From positions 170,009 through 234,008 of the IMG/VR virus record IMGVR_UViG_3300033153_007973: a DNA stretch of 64,000 bases; one strand, 5' to 3'. The notes beneath the pieces are model-generated. The model was not told where the DNA came from and did no database searches. It saw nothing but the letters and a program-made list of their open reading frames with translations. The translations under genes were made by a program, and so were the position numbers. Positions 42,290-50,408 of this stretch are shown here, in pieces; position 1 is the stretch's first letter, and every line of letters begins with the position of its first letter. The DNA is from a virus.

Positions 42290-43039
42290 CTATTTGTCCT
42301 CGATGTCCTCTTCTTTTGTAGTACTAATGATATGGTTATGATCGTTACTGTCTACCATAGCTGTACGATCTTGAGTCGAGAATGACATAATCTGTGCATT
42401 GTTTATGTCTGTATTAGTGTTAGAACGCATCATAGATACGTTACGAGATGTGATACCATATGACTTATGTACTCCAGCGGAGTCATGTGAATAGTGTGCA
42501 GCCATGTTTGCATTAAAGCCCATGGATGTTGCCTGTTGGATGGCATCCTGTCCGGCGCCAAGGAATACAAATTGCCAGTGTTCCTTAAGCTTGTTAATGG
42601 TATCTTGAACCTGGTTGTGTTTGTATTCCATACTCATGTTCTCTTCACCGTCAGTGATGACAACTATAACAACATTGGTTGGTTTCTCCTCGATATTTAT
42701 GATGGATTCCTTCTTGCTGGCTACGGCCATCCCGATAGCATCTAGAAGAGCAGTTCCACCACGTGGTATGAACGTTTTTGCAGTCAGTTCGGGGACGTCC
42801 TGAATGTCCTTGTCTTTATAGACAACTTCATACTGGTTGTCGAATTGAACCAGAGTCATTCTGGCCTTACCTTTCACTGCCTTCTGTTCATCAATGAACT
42901 TGTTGAAACCAGTGATAGTAGGCTCGAGTACTGTATTCATCGAACCTGATCTATCTAGAATTACTGTGATATCAGTAACACCATCCTTCTTGTCATTACT
43001 CATATTAGCCTGCGGGTCGAACAGTTCTGCGTCGCTCAT
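42290..43039 (-). CDS. von Willebrand A-domain protein
   Basis: The 249-residue protein has the metal-ion adhesion site I-L-D-R-S-G-S-M near residue 28 (DxSxS), R-G-G-T-A-L-L-D near 93 and V-V-V-I-T-D-G-E-E-N near 128, the full vWA set. The C-terminal 60 residues are Ser/Thr/Asn-rich without a known domain. Soluble vWA proteins bind partner proteins through Mg2+, often with AAA+ ATPases. It lies between the polymerase and the endolysin. The partner is unknown. The ribosome site is AAAGGAG. Confidence 0.8.
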   Translation of the reverse strand: MSDAELFDPQANMSNDKKDGVTDITVILDRSGSMNTVLEPTITGFNKFIDEQKAVKGKARMTLVQFDNQYEVVYKDKDIQDVPELTAKTFIPRGGTALLDAIGMAVASKKESIINIEEKPTNVVIVVITDGEENMSMEYKHNQVQDTINKLKEHWQFVFLGAGQDAIQQATSMGFNANMAAHYSHDSAGVHKSYGITSRNVSMMRSNTNTDINNAQIMSFSTQDRTAMVDSNDHNHIISTTKEEDIEDK

Positions 43040-43050
43040 TTTGATCTCCT

Positions 43051-45498
43051 TTATAGTATGTTGCCGGAGACATCAAAGATATCTACCAGCTCTATTGCTT
43101 CTTGATCCTCATTTGTCATGTGGATCAAGTCTCCAAGTATACGCTCTACCATCTCGAAGTAATATTCGTTATCGATTCTACCTAACTGAGTAGAATCGTG
43201 GACATTAAGTGGTTCATATTCTTTCTTCCCAGTAAGTGGGCTCTTCACGACGATGTACTCTAGTACATCGCCTCCACTGGGAGTGAATCCGAATAATGTT
43301 TGGTACTGGTTTACCAAGCTTACTACTAAACTTGATGATGATGTTGCTACTCTATCAGCAAATGTTGATGTAGCATGCATATTGAAGTTATCATCATCCG
43401 AGAGTGCCTTGATCTTTCCTCCTGTCATACCATAATCTTCGACGTTCTTTGACATTCTCATCGAAAGCATATAGTCTTCAACTGGTAGGTTAGCAAAGTC
43501 TAGAGACTGAGTTTTGCATTGTTCAGCTGTAAGAGTTTCATTAATAGCATAATCTGTTAAGAAATTTACTGCTCGTCTGTGTACAGCAGCTGCCTTTGAT
43601 GATTTAAATGCTGCACCATGCTTAATGATCTTACCACCTTTTTCTCTGACAATGTAGTTCTTCATCTTGTAGAAGTATCCAGCATCAAACTCTTCTTCTT
43701 CGAGCTCAAGTTTGTTATCTGTGATACCAAACTTTGTTTTAACTATCTCTTGTATATATGTGTTGATTTCCTTAACCGGCAAATCTGCTGTCGTGATAAC
43801 ACCATCAGTATCTACTTCTATTACACATTCTGGTCCGGATTTATCTCGGAGGAATTGCATAACCTCCTTAAGAAAGTATCTACCCATGCCAGTAATTGTA
43901 ATACCTATAGGAAGGTATCCAATGGTGTATCTGTTTGCAAGAATACCATATGCTGAATTGGCACACACCTTTATATACCACTGCTGTGAATCTAGCTTCT
44001 GGAACTTGATGTCACCTTTCTCAAGTCCCTTGATCTCTTCCTTAAGCTTGCTTCTTTCATCAAGTAAGCTATCAAGCATCTTTGGAACCATGCCTCTCTC
44101 TGATAGATCAATGTGAACTACGATGGTTCTCTTTAGGATTTCATCTGGAATACCTAGGATTAACTCATTATTCTGTTCGTCTTTGTTTATTATAAAGTCT
44201 TCTTGATAAGAAAGAATATCATTGATGGAATCGAACCTTACTGTTTCGTAGCTAAGGTTAAACGTTTGGATCAAGGAGGGATACAGTGATCTAAAATCAT
44301 ACTTCTTCATGTTCTTGATCTTACCTGTTCGATAAATACCTACGAGAGCTCCTTGGAAGTCTTTACTGAATCCGTTTTCTAGTGAGAGTTTATAGAACTC
44401 ATCATAATATCTGGAGTAATTATTATCAACCGCAATGATATCGCTCTTTAGCATCTCTTTCATCATATGAAGTGTCGCAATACCACCACTAGTGCGGCTC
44501 ATAATTTGTCCCAAGGGAACATTTAGTTTCTCAGCGAACTCTATGTTCTGTCCTATGTAGACTTGTTCAAGTCGTTCTGTGATGTTAACATCTGATGTGA
44601 GATACTCTCTGAGTTCGCTTCTGCCGGATTCAGTCTTCATCATATCCATGATGTTTTTGATACCTGTCTCAAGTTCAATGATGGAGTCACTCTCTTTGTC
44701 AGTAAGAAAGTACTTGGCTAGTGTCTTCATCTTCTTGTTTTCGAGACCCATCAGCTTCTGGTCTTTCATAACATCAACTGCATATATATCATAGCTTAGT
44801 CGGCCAGCCATATTAGATCGAGCGTTCTTTCCCTCAGTCATAGCTAGTATCTTAGTGAGGTGATCTCCTGGTATTGTAATTCCTTCATCAGGTTTGAATC
44901 CCTTTCGGATGAAAAGTTCATTATGTGGAACCTTGCAGATTTCCATTCTTGTTCTAAGATATGGAATATCAAACTTCCATCCGTTATATGTGACAATAAT
45001 GTCTGGGTCTAGTTCATTGATCTTACTCATGAAGTCTCGTAGTAACTGAGTATCCTCCATGCCTTTGGCTCTCATATCAAAGCTGTCAAGAATAGTAACA
45101 TCCTTGTCTCCAGACATCTTGTATCCTATCATGGCTGCAGCATTGCGCTCTGCCCGCGGGAACATACCAGAGCCGTCGGATGCTACCTCAATATCTAAGC
45201 GCATGATCCTGGGTTCTCTCTCCCATGTAGCTTTCTTTACAAAGTCAGGATTTGTGACATATAGGTGAGCCATATATCCAAATGGATAGGATGCACATTG
45301 TTTAGACCAATCTCTTAGTGAGAGCATTCGTTCATTGACTTGTTTCCATCCGCGACCAACGACAAACGCACTCTTGTCTCCTACTTCTACGATGTCATAC
45401 TTTGGTACTTTGGGGGGATGAGTGATAGCAATAGTACCATCTTCTTGGACAATATGTAAGAGATCTTGGAATGGAAAGATGTTAAGAGGTACTTTCAT
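43051..45498 (-). CDS. Family B DNA polymerase with 3'-5' exonuclease
   Basis: The start behind GGAGAAGG is chosen; the frame is open for 114 bases more but those codons overlap the previous gene. The 815-residue enzyme has exonuclease motifs R-L-D-I-E-V-A-S near 101, Y-N-G-W-K-F-D near 185 and Y-L-T-S-D near 290. Its polymerase motifs are A (Y-D-F-R-S-L-Y-P-S near 400), B (K-V-C-A-N-S-A-Y-G near 513) and C (E-V-D-T-D-G near 561, with Gly where Ser is usual). It is the phage replicative polymerase. It overlaps the upstream gene by 17 bases. Confidence 0.92.
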   Translation of the reverse strand: MKVPLNIFPFQDLLHIVQEDGTIAITHPPKVPKYDIVEVGDKSAFVVGRGWKQVNERMLSLRDWSKQCASYPFGYMAHLYVTNPDFVKKATWEREPRIMRLDIEVASDGSGMFPRAERNAAAMIGYKMSGDKDVTILDSFDMRAKGMEDTQLLRDFMSKINELDPDIIVTYNGWKFDIPYLRTRMEICKVPHNELFIRKGFKPDEGITIPGDHLTKILAMTEGKNARSNMAGRLSYDIYAVDVMKDQKLMGLENKKMKTLAKYFLTDKESDSIIELETGIKNIMDMMKTESGRSELREYLTSDVNITERLEQVYIGQNIEFAEKLNVPLGQIMSRTSGGIATLHMMKEMLKSDIIAVDNNYSRYYDEFYKLSLENGFSKDFQGALVGIYRTGKIKNMKKYDFRSLYPSLIQTFNLSYETVRFDSINDILSYQEDFIINKDEQNNELILGIPDEILKRTIVVHIDLSERGMVPKMLDSLLDERSKLKEEIKGLEKGDIKFQKLDSQQWYIKVCANSAYGILANRYTIGYLPIGITITGMGRYFLKEVMQFLRDKSGPECVIEVDTDGVITTADLPVKEINTYIQEIVKTKFGITDNKLELEEEEFDAGYFYKMKNYIVREKGGKIIKHGAAFKSSKAAAVHRRAVNFLTDYAINETLTAEQCKTQSLDFANLPVEDYMLSMRMSKNVEDYGMTGGKIKALSDDDNFNMHATSTFADRVATSSSSLVVSLVNQYQTLFGFTPSGGDVLEYIVVKSPLTGKKEYEPLNVHDSTQLGRIDNEYYFEMVERILGDLIHMTNEDQEAIELVDIFDVSGNIL

Positions 45499-45955
45499 CA
45501 TCCTTCTCCAGTATAATTGTATCTGTAGTCTGTATGATATACTCTGGATCCATGATGATATCCCGAACATTAATAATACCATCATCTGGAGAAATATTAC
45601 ATGCTGTACCAAGAATATTCTTAAGATTCCTAAGAGTAACAGATTTGAATGGAATAACTTTGTCTCCCATCTTCATCATCATTCTGAGTGTTTCCTTATC
45701 CTTCCTGAAGTACACAGACACTGTATCATTGTTTTCATTCATCTGTACAGGAAGGAAGTTTATACTAATGTCATTTCCTTCTGGAGATTTCCTATAGTAT
45801 AAGAGGACTTGAGTTCCATCACTTACTACCATTAAGCGAGCATACTCTTCTCCACCATAAAGACGAACCTTCATAAAGCTCGTTACATCTGAGCCAGTCA
45901 TATCTCCATCAAGAATATCATAACAGGTGCTAGCTATTTTCTCCGTTATTCGCAT
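45482..45955 (-). CDS. Hypothetical protein (157 aa)
   Basis: The start behind AGGAGATC is chosen. I do not recognise the family. It looks beta-rich (V-R-L-Y-G-G-E, R-L-M-V-V-S-D-G-T-Q-V-L-L-Y, I-S-I-N-F-L-P-V) with a helical, acidic C-terminus. It overlaps the polymerase gene by 17 bases and may be a polymerase accessory, but this is context only. Confidence 0.5.
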   Translation of the reverse strand: MRITEKIASTCYDILDGDMTGSDVTSFMKVRLYGGEEYARLMVVSDGTQVLLYYRKSPEGNDISINFLPVQMNENNDTVSVYFRKDKETLRMMMKMGDKVIPFKSVTLRNLKNILGTACNISPDDGIINVRDIIMDPEYIIQTTDTIILEKDDESTS

Positions 45956-46238
45956 TTGGATCTCCTGGTGTCGGATCAACTGCTTCATCGTTTGTTGATT
46001 CTTTCTTCTCTGCTTTTTGAGCTGCTTGTTTCTGAAATGCTTCGGTGAAGCTCTTTAACATGTTTGCAGACTCTGTCGAGATTTCATCTTTAGTTAGAAC
46101 ACCTTTCTTTTCCAAGACTCGGATCGTTGCTTCTTGTACAGTAACGATCGCTGAAAGCATGGCTTTCAGTTGAGCTATTGTTGGTTCTTTTCCGGCTGGA
46201 ATATCAAATGGATTTGTACTTACTGGCTGATCTGGCAT
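45930..46238 (-). CDS. Hypothetical protein (102 aa)
   Basis: The protein has an N-terminal Pro-rich segment, then a long helix (about 20-80) with heptad-like hydrophobics (L-K-A-M-L-S-A-I-V-T-V-Q-E-A), followed by an Asn/Pro/Asp-rich tail. It is probably a small coiled-coil protein. It overlaps the next gene by 26 bases. Function unknown. Confidence 0.5.
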   Translation of the reverse strand: MPDQPVSTNPFDIPAGKEPTIAQLKAMLSAIVTVQEATIRVLEKKGVLTKDEISTESANMLKSFTEAFQKQAAQKAEKKESTNDEAVDPTPGDPNANNGENS

Positions 46239-46247
46239 CTTAGTCTC

Positions 46248-46466
46248 CTAGTATCCTCTTCGTGTTTCCCAGCCCTTCAAGTCTGGGTGTTTAATGTCTT
46301 TCATTAATTCATACATAAGATTGTCAGCTTCGAGGATAGATGCTCGGAGTGCTTTCCATAAGACCTCTTTCCCCTTAGCTTCTTCCACTTCTTTGTGTTC
46401 AATAATGATAGCATGCGTTCTGACTAACGCTGTATCTAGCTTGTTTATTATTTCGTATGTATTCAT
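46248..46466 (-). CDS. Small helical protein (72 aa) with a structured leader
   Basis: This is the first gene after the consensus promoter at 46589-46617. It is short, charged and helical (I-I-E-H-K-E-V-E-E-A-K-G-K-E) with Trp residues. The ATG lacks a Shine-Dalgarno sequence (AACCTTTAACAT precedes it) and stands about 20 bases after a predicted pseudoknot, so initiation may depend on RNA structure. I do not recognise the family. Confidence 0.5.
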   Translation of the reverse strand: MNTYEIINKLDTALVRTHAIIIEHKEVEEAKGKEVLWKALRASILEADNLMYELMKDIKHPDLKGWETRRGY

Positions 46467-46485
46467 ATGTTAAAGGTTAATAGTA

Positions 46486-46548
46486 GCGCTCTTTTTAAAG
46501 CTGCTTCGGCAGGGAGAAAGAGCGCCAGAAACCCAAGGGAGGAAGCAG
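46486..46548 (-). promoter_or_regulatory. Predicted H-type pseudoknot in a 5' leader
   Basis: In minus-strand order, CTGCTTC (46542-46548) pairs with GAAGCAG (46501-46507), and GCGCTCTTT (46517-46525) pairs with AAAGAGCGC (46486-46494). The strands interleave (1, 2, 1', 2'), giving an H-type pseudoknot of 7 and 9 base pairs. A CTGC-CGAA-GCAG hairpin is an alternative to the first helix. Two CTCCCT stretches are also present and could mask a ribosome site. The element lies between a promoter and a gene without a Shine-Dalgarno sequence. Confidence 0.55.
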
Positions 46549-46588
46549 TGCATCGTACATATGCTATTATGTTTAACACGTTGAAGCA

Positions 46589-46617
46589 ATTGTAAATGAT
46601 CATCTGTAATATGTCAA
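46589..46617 (-). promoter_or_regulatory. Strong sigma70-type promoter
   Basis: Minus-strand TTGACA (46612-46617) is followed by exactly 17 bases and TACAAT (46589-46594), one change from the full consensus. It starts immediately after the stop of the Cas4/RecB-like gene and precedes a roughly 120-base leader. It should drive the operon of the 72-residue protein, the 102- and 157-residue proteins and DNA polymerase with the early host RNA polymerase. Confidence 0.75.
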
Positions 46618-47634
46618 CTACTTTTTTCGAGGAAATGTCTTCATAATTTCCTCATCAGAGGGATATGGTTCTTTGCCAGATCTGCCTAGACAGAGAGCTT
46701 TATGATCACAATATCCACATTGCCAGTCTTTGGGAGATAGCTTATTGTTTTGCCAGTCTGTAAATGCTTTCTTGGTCATGAATTCGGCGTTTCTCATTGC
46801 TTGAATCTTAGCTTCACTCCAACATGGATCTGCATCTCGAGGTGGAATAGTCTTATTGACCATATGTTCACCTAGCTCAAGATATCTTGAGTAGATATCT
46901 CTTAACGAGACATCTTTATAGGTTTGTCCGTCGATGATAGGATAACCATTAATTACTTTGCCGTCGTCATCCTTTACTTCTTCGAGCTCAATGATAAATG
47001 TTCCCTCTTCAGCGTCACTCCTATCTATGTAATGGAGCAATGCATATTTTATAGTGGTATCTTTCTCTCTGAGAACTTGGAGATATATTAGTGCCTGCAT
47101 GAGATGCCCGATCTTTGGTCGACCACCTGGATTTGTCTTTGTTCCAAAGACTTGTTTCTTTGCCCAGTATCCATAGAAACTCTTGATTTCGTTGATGTAT
47201 TTATCATCTCCGTCCTTAAGAACTGAGTCGACTTCCATCTTGAGAATACATGTGGGAGTAAGCATATGTGTTAACCGTACGTTTTTGTTCACTAGAATAC
47301 CAGCATGATGAGAATATTCGTGCTCTTGTGCTTCAATAGCTTTTCCCATTGCCATCTTTCTTCTCCCTGCGGCATTAGGTGGGTCGGTAACTTCGAAGCC
47401 CATTTTCTTTAACCAGACAGATCTTCGACATGATCCTTCTAGTCTGGAGAATTCACCAGGACCGGGAATCATGACACTAGCACTGCTCGGTGATACATAA
47501 GCAACACCTTCACGTTTCTCTCCCTCTTCCTCGAGAACTCTCTTCCTGAATTCTCCATATTCAAATTTATCCCAGATGATTATGCCATCGTGTATTGCTT
47601 TAATGTGTTTGCTCTTAGTTTCAGTGTGATTCAT
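46618..47634 (-). CDS. Cas4/RecB-like PD-(D/E)XK nuclease with Cys cluster
   Basis: The 338-residue protein has a Cys near residue 68 (G-S-C-R-R-S). The nuclease core follows: G-K-A-I-E-A-Q-E-H near 98, M-E-V-D-S-V-L near 133, N-E-I-K-S-F near 147 and a Q-A-L-I-Y-L segment near 178. A C-terminal C-G-Y-C-D-H-K-A-L-C lies near 308. This is the arrangement of Cas4/AddB-like nucleases that hold a 4Fe-4S cluster with one early and three late Cys. It likely resects DNA ends in recombination. The ribosome site is AAGGAG. It overlaps its upstream neighbour by 14 bases. Confidence 0.8.
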   Translation of the reverse strand: MNHTETKSKHIKAIHDGIIIWDKFEYGEFRKRVLEEEGEKREGVAYVSPSSASVMIPGPGEFSRLEGSCRRSVWLKKMGFEVTDPPNAAGRRKMAMGKAIEAQEHEYSHHAGILVNKNVRLTHMLTPTCILKMEVDSVLKDGDDKYINEIKSFYGYWAKKQVFGTKTNPGGRPKIGHLMQALIYLQVLREKDTTIKYALLHYIDRSDAEEGTFIIELEEVKDDDGKVINGYPIIDGQTYKDVSLRDIYSRYLELGEHMVNKTIPPRDADPCWSEAKIQAMRNAEFMTKKAFTDWQNNKLSPKDWQCGYCDHKALCLGRSGKEPYPSDEEIMKTFPRKK

Positions 47635-47863
47635 TATTTCTCCTTGCTTCTTTATTAATCTGGATCATTCGAAATGCTAAAGTAATGGTTTGCTTAATCT
47701 TCTCATCTGTGAGTTCTTCCCCGTCAATATGACTGGGGAATTCTACACGCTCAATACATACGTACTTTTTATGCATCGAATTGTTTTTAGTAGTAATGCC
47801 AGCAAAGAAACCGACAGCTACGATCATCAATGTTAGTATAATGTTCTTGATAGTATTGCTCAT
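47621..47863 (-). CDS. Small single-pass membrane protein (80 aa)
   Basis: The ATG behind GGAGGCAGAGGG is chosen. Residues 5-25 (I-K-N-I-I-L-T-L-M-I-V-A-V-G-F-F-A-G) form one membrane helix, followed by a soluble domain of about 55 residues (V-C-I-E-R-V-E-F-P, then I-T-L-A-F-R-M-I-Q-I). It overlaps the Cas4-like gene by 14 bases. Function unknown. Confidence 0.55.
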   Translation of the reverse strand: MSNTIKNIILTLMIVAVGFFAGITTKNNSMHKKYVCIERVEFPSHIDGEELTDEKIKQTITLAFRMIQINKEARRNNESH

Positions 47864-47876
47864 ACCCTCTGCCTCC

Positions 47877-48188
47877 TTAATCTTTCTTGCCATAGAGCCA
47901 TGCCTCCGGGACTTCGAAGTCTACTGCCATGACACCTGAATCTGACAGTGTGATTGATCCGTGACCCGTCATTGGAATCAACTCTTTTGGGACTGTACCA
48001 TTGAGTGTAATGTGACCGTCTCCTGCACTCAGTGAGAATACGAATCCGTTATAGCTAGCGTTGATCTTTATGATCTCATGTTTGCGCATACGTGCACTTG
48101 CTTCTGCAAATGCATGTTCGAATGGTGCTGCACGAATGAATCTGTCAACTTTTTCATGTCCTTCTTTGTCTGTGATCTTTATCTCCAT
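47877..48188 (-). CDS. Hypothetical protein (103 aa)
   Basis: I do not recognise this protein. The C-terminal part is beta-rich with alternating small residues (F-V-F-S-L-S-A-G-D-G-H-I-T-L-N-G-T, then G-S-I-T-L-S-D-S-G-V-M-A-V). The leader carries a 28-nt hairpin element also found before the UDG-like gene at 58483-59082, so the two may be co-regulated. AAGGAG precedes the ATG. Confidence 0.5.
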   Translation of the reverse strand: MEIKITDKEGHEKVDRFIRAAPFEHAFAEASARMRKHEIIKINASYNGFVFSLSAGDGHITLNGTVPKELIPMTGHGSITLSDSGVMAVDFEVPEAWLYGKKD

Positions 48189-48213
48189 GTCAAGCTCCTT
48201 CGGAAAAATTATT

Positions 48214-48241
48214 GCGGGGAACGGTTTTAGTCCCCTTTAAG
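48214..48241 (-). promoter_or_regulatory. Repeated 28-nt hairpin element, copy 1
   Basis: The RNA-sense sequence is CUUAAAGGGGAC followed by UAAAACCGUUCCCCGC. GGGGA pairs with UCCCC around a loop holding AAAACC. It contains the stop codon of the preceding gene and sits about 30 bases before the ATG of the 103-residue gene. Copy 2 at 59106-59133 is identical at 23 of 28 positions and keeps the pairing (A-U here, G-U there). No U-run follows, so it is not a terminator. A translational operator is likely. Confidence 0.6.
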
Positions 48242-48556
48242 GGACACTTCCTTCTCCAGCTTGGATCTGGTGCGTTTTAGCTTATCTTCTAGATGTTGAA
48301 GGATAAGAACGATACTCCAATCATCATCAGTATGTCTGATTCTCTGGACTAGAGGATCTAGAACATAATTCATTTGGCTGATATAATCTTCACCATGATA
48401 ATCATCTCCCTCTTTATAGAGGGATTTTGCATGCGTGATGATGTCTTCTTCCTCACATCCAATTTCATTAAGAGTTTTCTTGTATCTGTTTAGAATTTCC
48501 TGAAGATCATCAATTCTCCCCTTCAGCATTGCTTTTAGTGTTGATGTCAGTTCCAT
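48227..48556 (-). CDS. Hypothetical helical protein (109 aa)
   Basis: The protein is predicted to be largely helical, with L-K-G-R-I-D-D-L-Q-E-I-L-N-R-Y and a C-terminal L-E-D-K-L-K-R-T-R-S-K-L-E coil. It overlaps the 3' end of the SbcC/Rad50-like gene by 47 bases, out of frame. It may be a small partner of that ATPase (by position only). AGGTAGGA precedes the ATG. Confidence 0.55.
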   Translation of the reverse strand: MELTSTLKAMLKGRIDDLQEILNRYKKTLNEIGCEEEDIITHAKSLYKEGDDYHGEDYISQMNYVLDPLVQRIRHTDDDWSIVLILQHLEDKLKRTRSKLEKEVSLKGD

Positions 48557-50378
48557 TTCCTACCTTCCCTTCTTTGATGTTGATTTTCTCGAAGCCTTCG
48601 ATATCGAGATCCTCTGGAGAGATTACGATAATGGTGCACTCTGTATCCTTTGCGATTTCTTTAGCCATAGATGTAATTGGACTAATATCTATGACTCTTC
48701 TGATGTCATCGATAATTACGATGCCCGCTTTAGATACTTTAGAGATAGCTTGTTGTACTGCAACACATATTTTGTAGCGTTCGCTCTCAGATAGATAATC
48801 AAATGGTAGATCATGAACAACTAGGTCAACCTCATCAGGAGATAGTGTAATATCATCTGTATTAGCAAGATGTTTTCCCCATACTTTGATTTCATTAGCG
48901 AGAGGCTTCATTCTGGACATGACCATTCTTCTCCATGCTGCCGTAGGTCTAAGCTCCTTCTGTAGCATCTCCCAGAGAGTTAACTCTTTCGATCCCTTAT
49001 TGATTACTCTGTCCGCATCTGTTATCTGTTTCTCAATACTAGCAGGAGACGTAGTCTCACTGACTTGTTGAATACTAGAGAAGTCCTTTCCCTTAACTGC
49101 TTCCTCAAGGCTAGTAACAGATGCTTCGATACTTTCGATTGTCTTCTCTGTTCTTTCCTGTGATGATTTCAGAAGGGCTAATGTCTTCTCCAAGGCTTGT
49201 GATGCTTCCTCTTCTTTTTTGATTTCGAGCAAGGCTTCAGTTGCGATGTCACATTTCCCCTGGAATGTATCATATGCTTCAAGAGCAATTTCGCTAGCTG
49301 CATTTGCTTTCTTTAGTTCTTCTTGTGTCTTCTCCAAGTTATCAGAGATTAATGCGGAGAGTTTGGTTTCTGATAGTTGGCATCCTCCGAAGTGCGGACA
49401 AGGCACTTTAGAAGGATCAGCTTTCTTCAGACTTTCAACAAGAGAGAAGAGTCTTGTCCATTCTTTGTCAAGTTCATCCGAATTGAGAGCTTCCTGTCTC
49501 ATATGTGCTTCAGTTATAGCTTTCGTGTGCGGTTCCTTCTTCTTATCGAACTCTTCTTTGGATGTAATACTATTTGTTATGGTCTCGATGCGTTTCTTTA
49601 TTTCTATAAGATTCTCTTTCTTTCCTTCAAGATCAGGTTTTATGACGTTGAGATTTGCATTGTCCTCCCACCATTGTGCGATCTCGTCAGTATTATTTGT
49701 AGGTTCCTTGTGTTCTTTCTTTGCCTCTTCGAGGTTGACAGTAAGTTTGTCTCTCGCTTCTTGCTGGAGTTCTAGACTAACGTCAAGCTTGGATCTCTTT
49801 GTCCTCACCGCGGCGCCGAGCTGTTTGTATATAGCAAGAGCATCGTTTCCACCAGCATCCATGTCATCAGCATTGAGCAATGCTTTGGTTGCTTCCTTAT
49901 GTTCTTCACGAATACCGGCGATGACTTCATCCTTAATGGTCTTAAGTGTGATCTGACCAAGGACTAGCTTGGAGAACATTCGTACACGTTCGTCCTTGGT
50001 CATGTTCTCGAAGCGGTGGGTACTACAAAGGACCTGGGCAACATCTTTGTCGACGCCCACGAAATCGAGAAGTGCTTGATGATTCATGAGGTTGGTACGT
50101 TGTGGTTTGGAGGGATCCACTGGGATGATCTTCTCAATGATACGCGTAGATTCACCCATAGCAAACTCGGCCTTGACTCTGGCTTCCTTCTGTCCTCTTC
50201 TTACGAGGGGTCTAGAGTCTGGGAAGCTGGCGTTGCCCCTAAGTGCTACCTCAAGAGCGTACCTGATAGTGCTCTTCCCGGACCCTTCTGGTCCGGTAAT
50301 GATGAGCGCGTGTGGAATCTTTATGTCAGTGTTCTCGTGGTTTCTGAAGTCCTTAATTGTTAGTCGTTTTAGTTTCAC
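48510..50378 (-). CDS. SbcC/Rad50-like recombination ATPase
   Basis: The GTG start has AGGAGAG upstream. The 622-residue protein has an ABC-type Walker A (G-P-E-G-S-G-K-S-T near 30) and two long coiled-coil arms (about 170-320 and 345-480). Between them is a C-P-H-F-G-G-C turn near 330 that resembles the Rad50 zinc hook, though with wider spacing than CxxC. After them come the signature L-S-E-S-E-R near 529 and Walker B I-V-I-I-D-D near 553. It is smaller than SbcC, near T4 gp46 in size. The matching Mre11/gp47 nuclease is not visible in this window. Confidence 0.85.
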   Translation of the reverse strand: MKLKRLTIKDFRNHENTDIKIPHALIITGPEGSGKSTIRYALEVALRGNASFPDSRPLVRRGQKEARVKAEFAMGESTRIIEKIIPVDPSKPQRTNLMNHQALLDFVGVDKDVAQVLCSTHRFENMTKDERVRMFSKLVLGQITLKTIKDEVIAGIREEHKEATKALLNADDMDAGGNDALAIYKQLGAAVRTKRSKLDVSLELQQEARDKLTVNLEEAKKEHKEPTNNTDEIAQWWEDNANLNVIKPDLEGKKENLIEIKKRIETITNSITSKEEFDKKKEPHTKAITEAHMRQEALNSDELDKEWTRLFSLVESLKKADPSKVPCPHFGGCQLSETKLSALISDNLEKTQEELKKANAASEIALEAYDTFQGKCDIATEALLEIKKEEEASQALEKTLALLKSSQERTEKTIESIEASVTSLEEAVKGKDFSSIQQVSETTSPASIEKQITDADRVINKGSKELTLWEMLQKELRPTAAWRRMVMSRMKPLANEIKVWGKHLANTDDITLSPDEVDLVVHDLPFDYLSESERYKICVAVQQAISKVSKAGIVIIDDIRRVIDISPITSMAKEIAKDTECTIIVISPEDLDIEGFEKINIKEGKVGNGTDINTKSNAEGEN

Positions 50379-50408
50379 CGATTCTCTCCTGCCTGCTTAA
50401 GTCCATCT

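Noticed and set aside
45499-45612. N-terminal extension of DNA polymerase to 45612
   Set aside because: The extra codons lie inside the previous gene, look unlike polymerase and lack a ribosome site; GGAGAAGG precedes the ATG at 45498.
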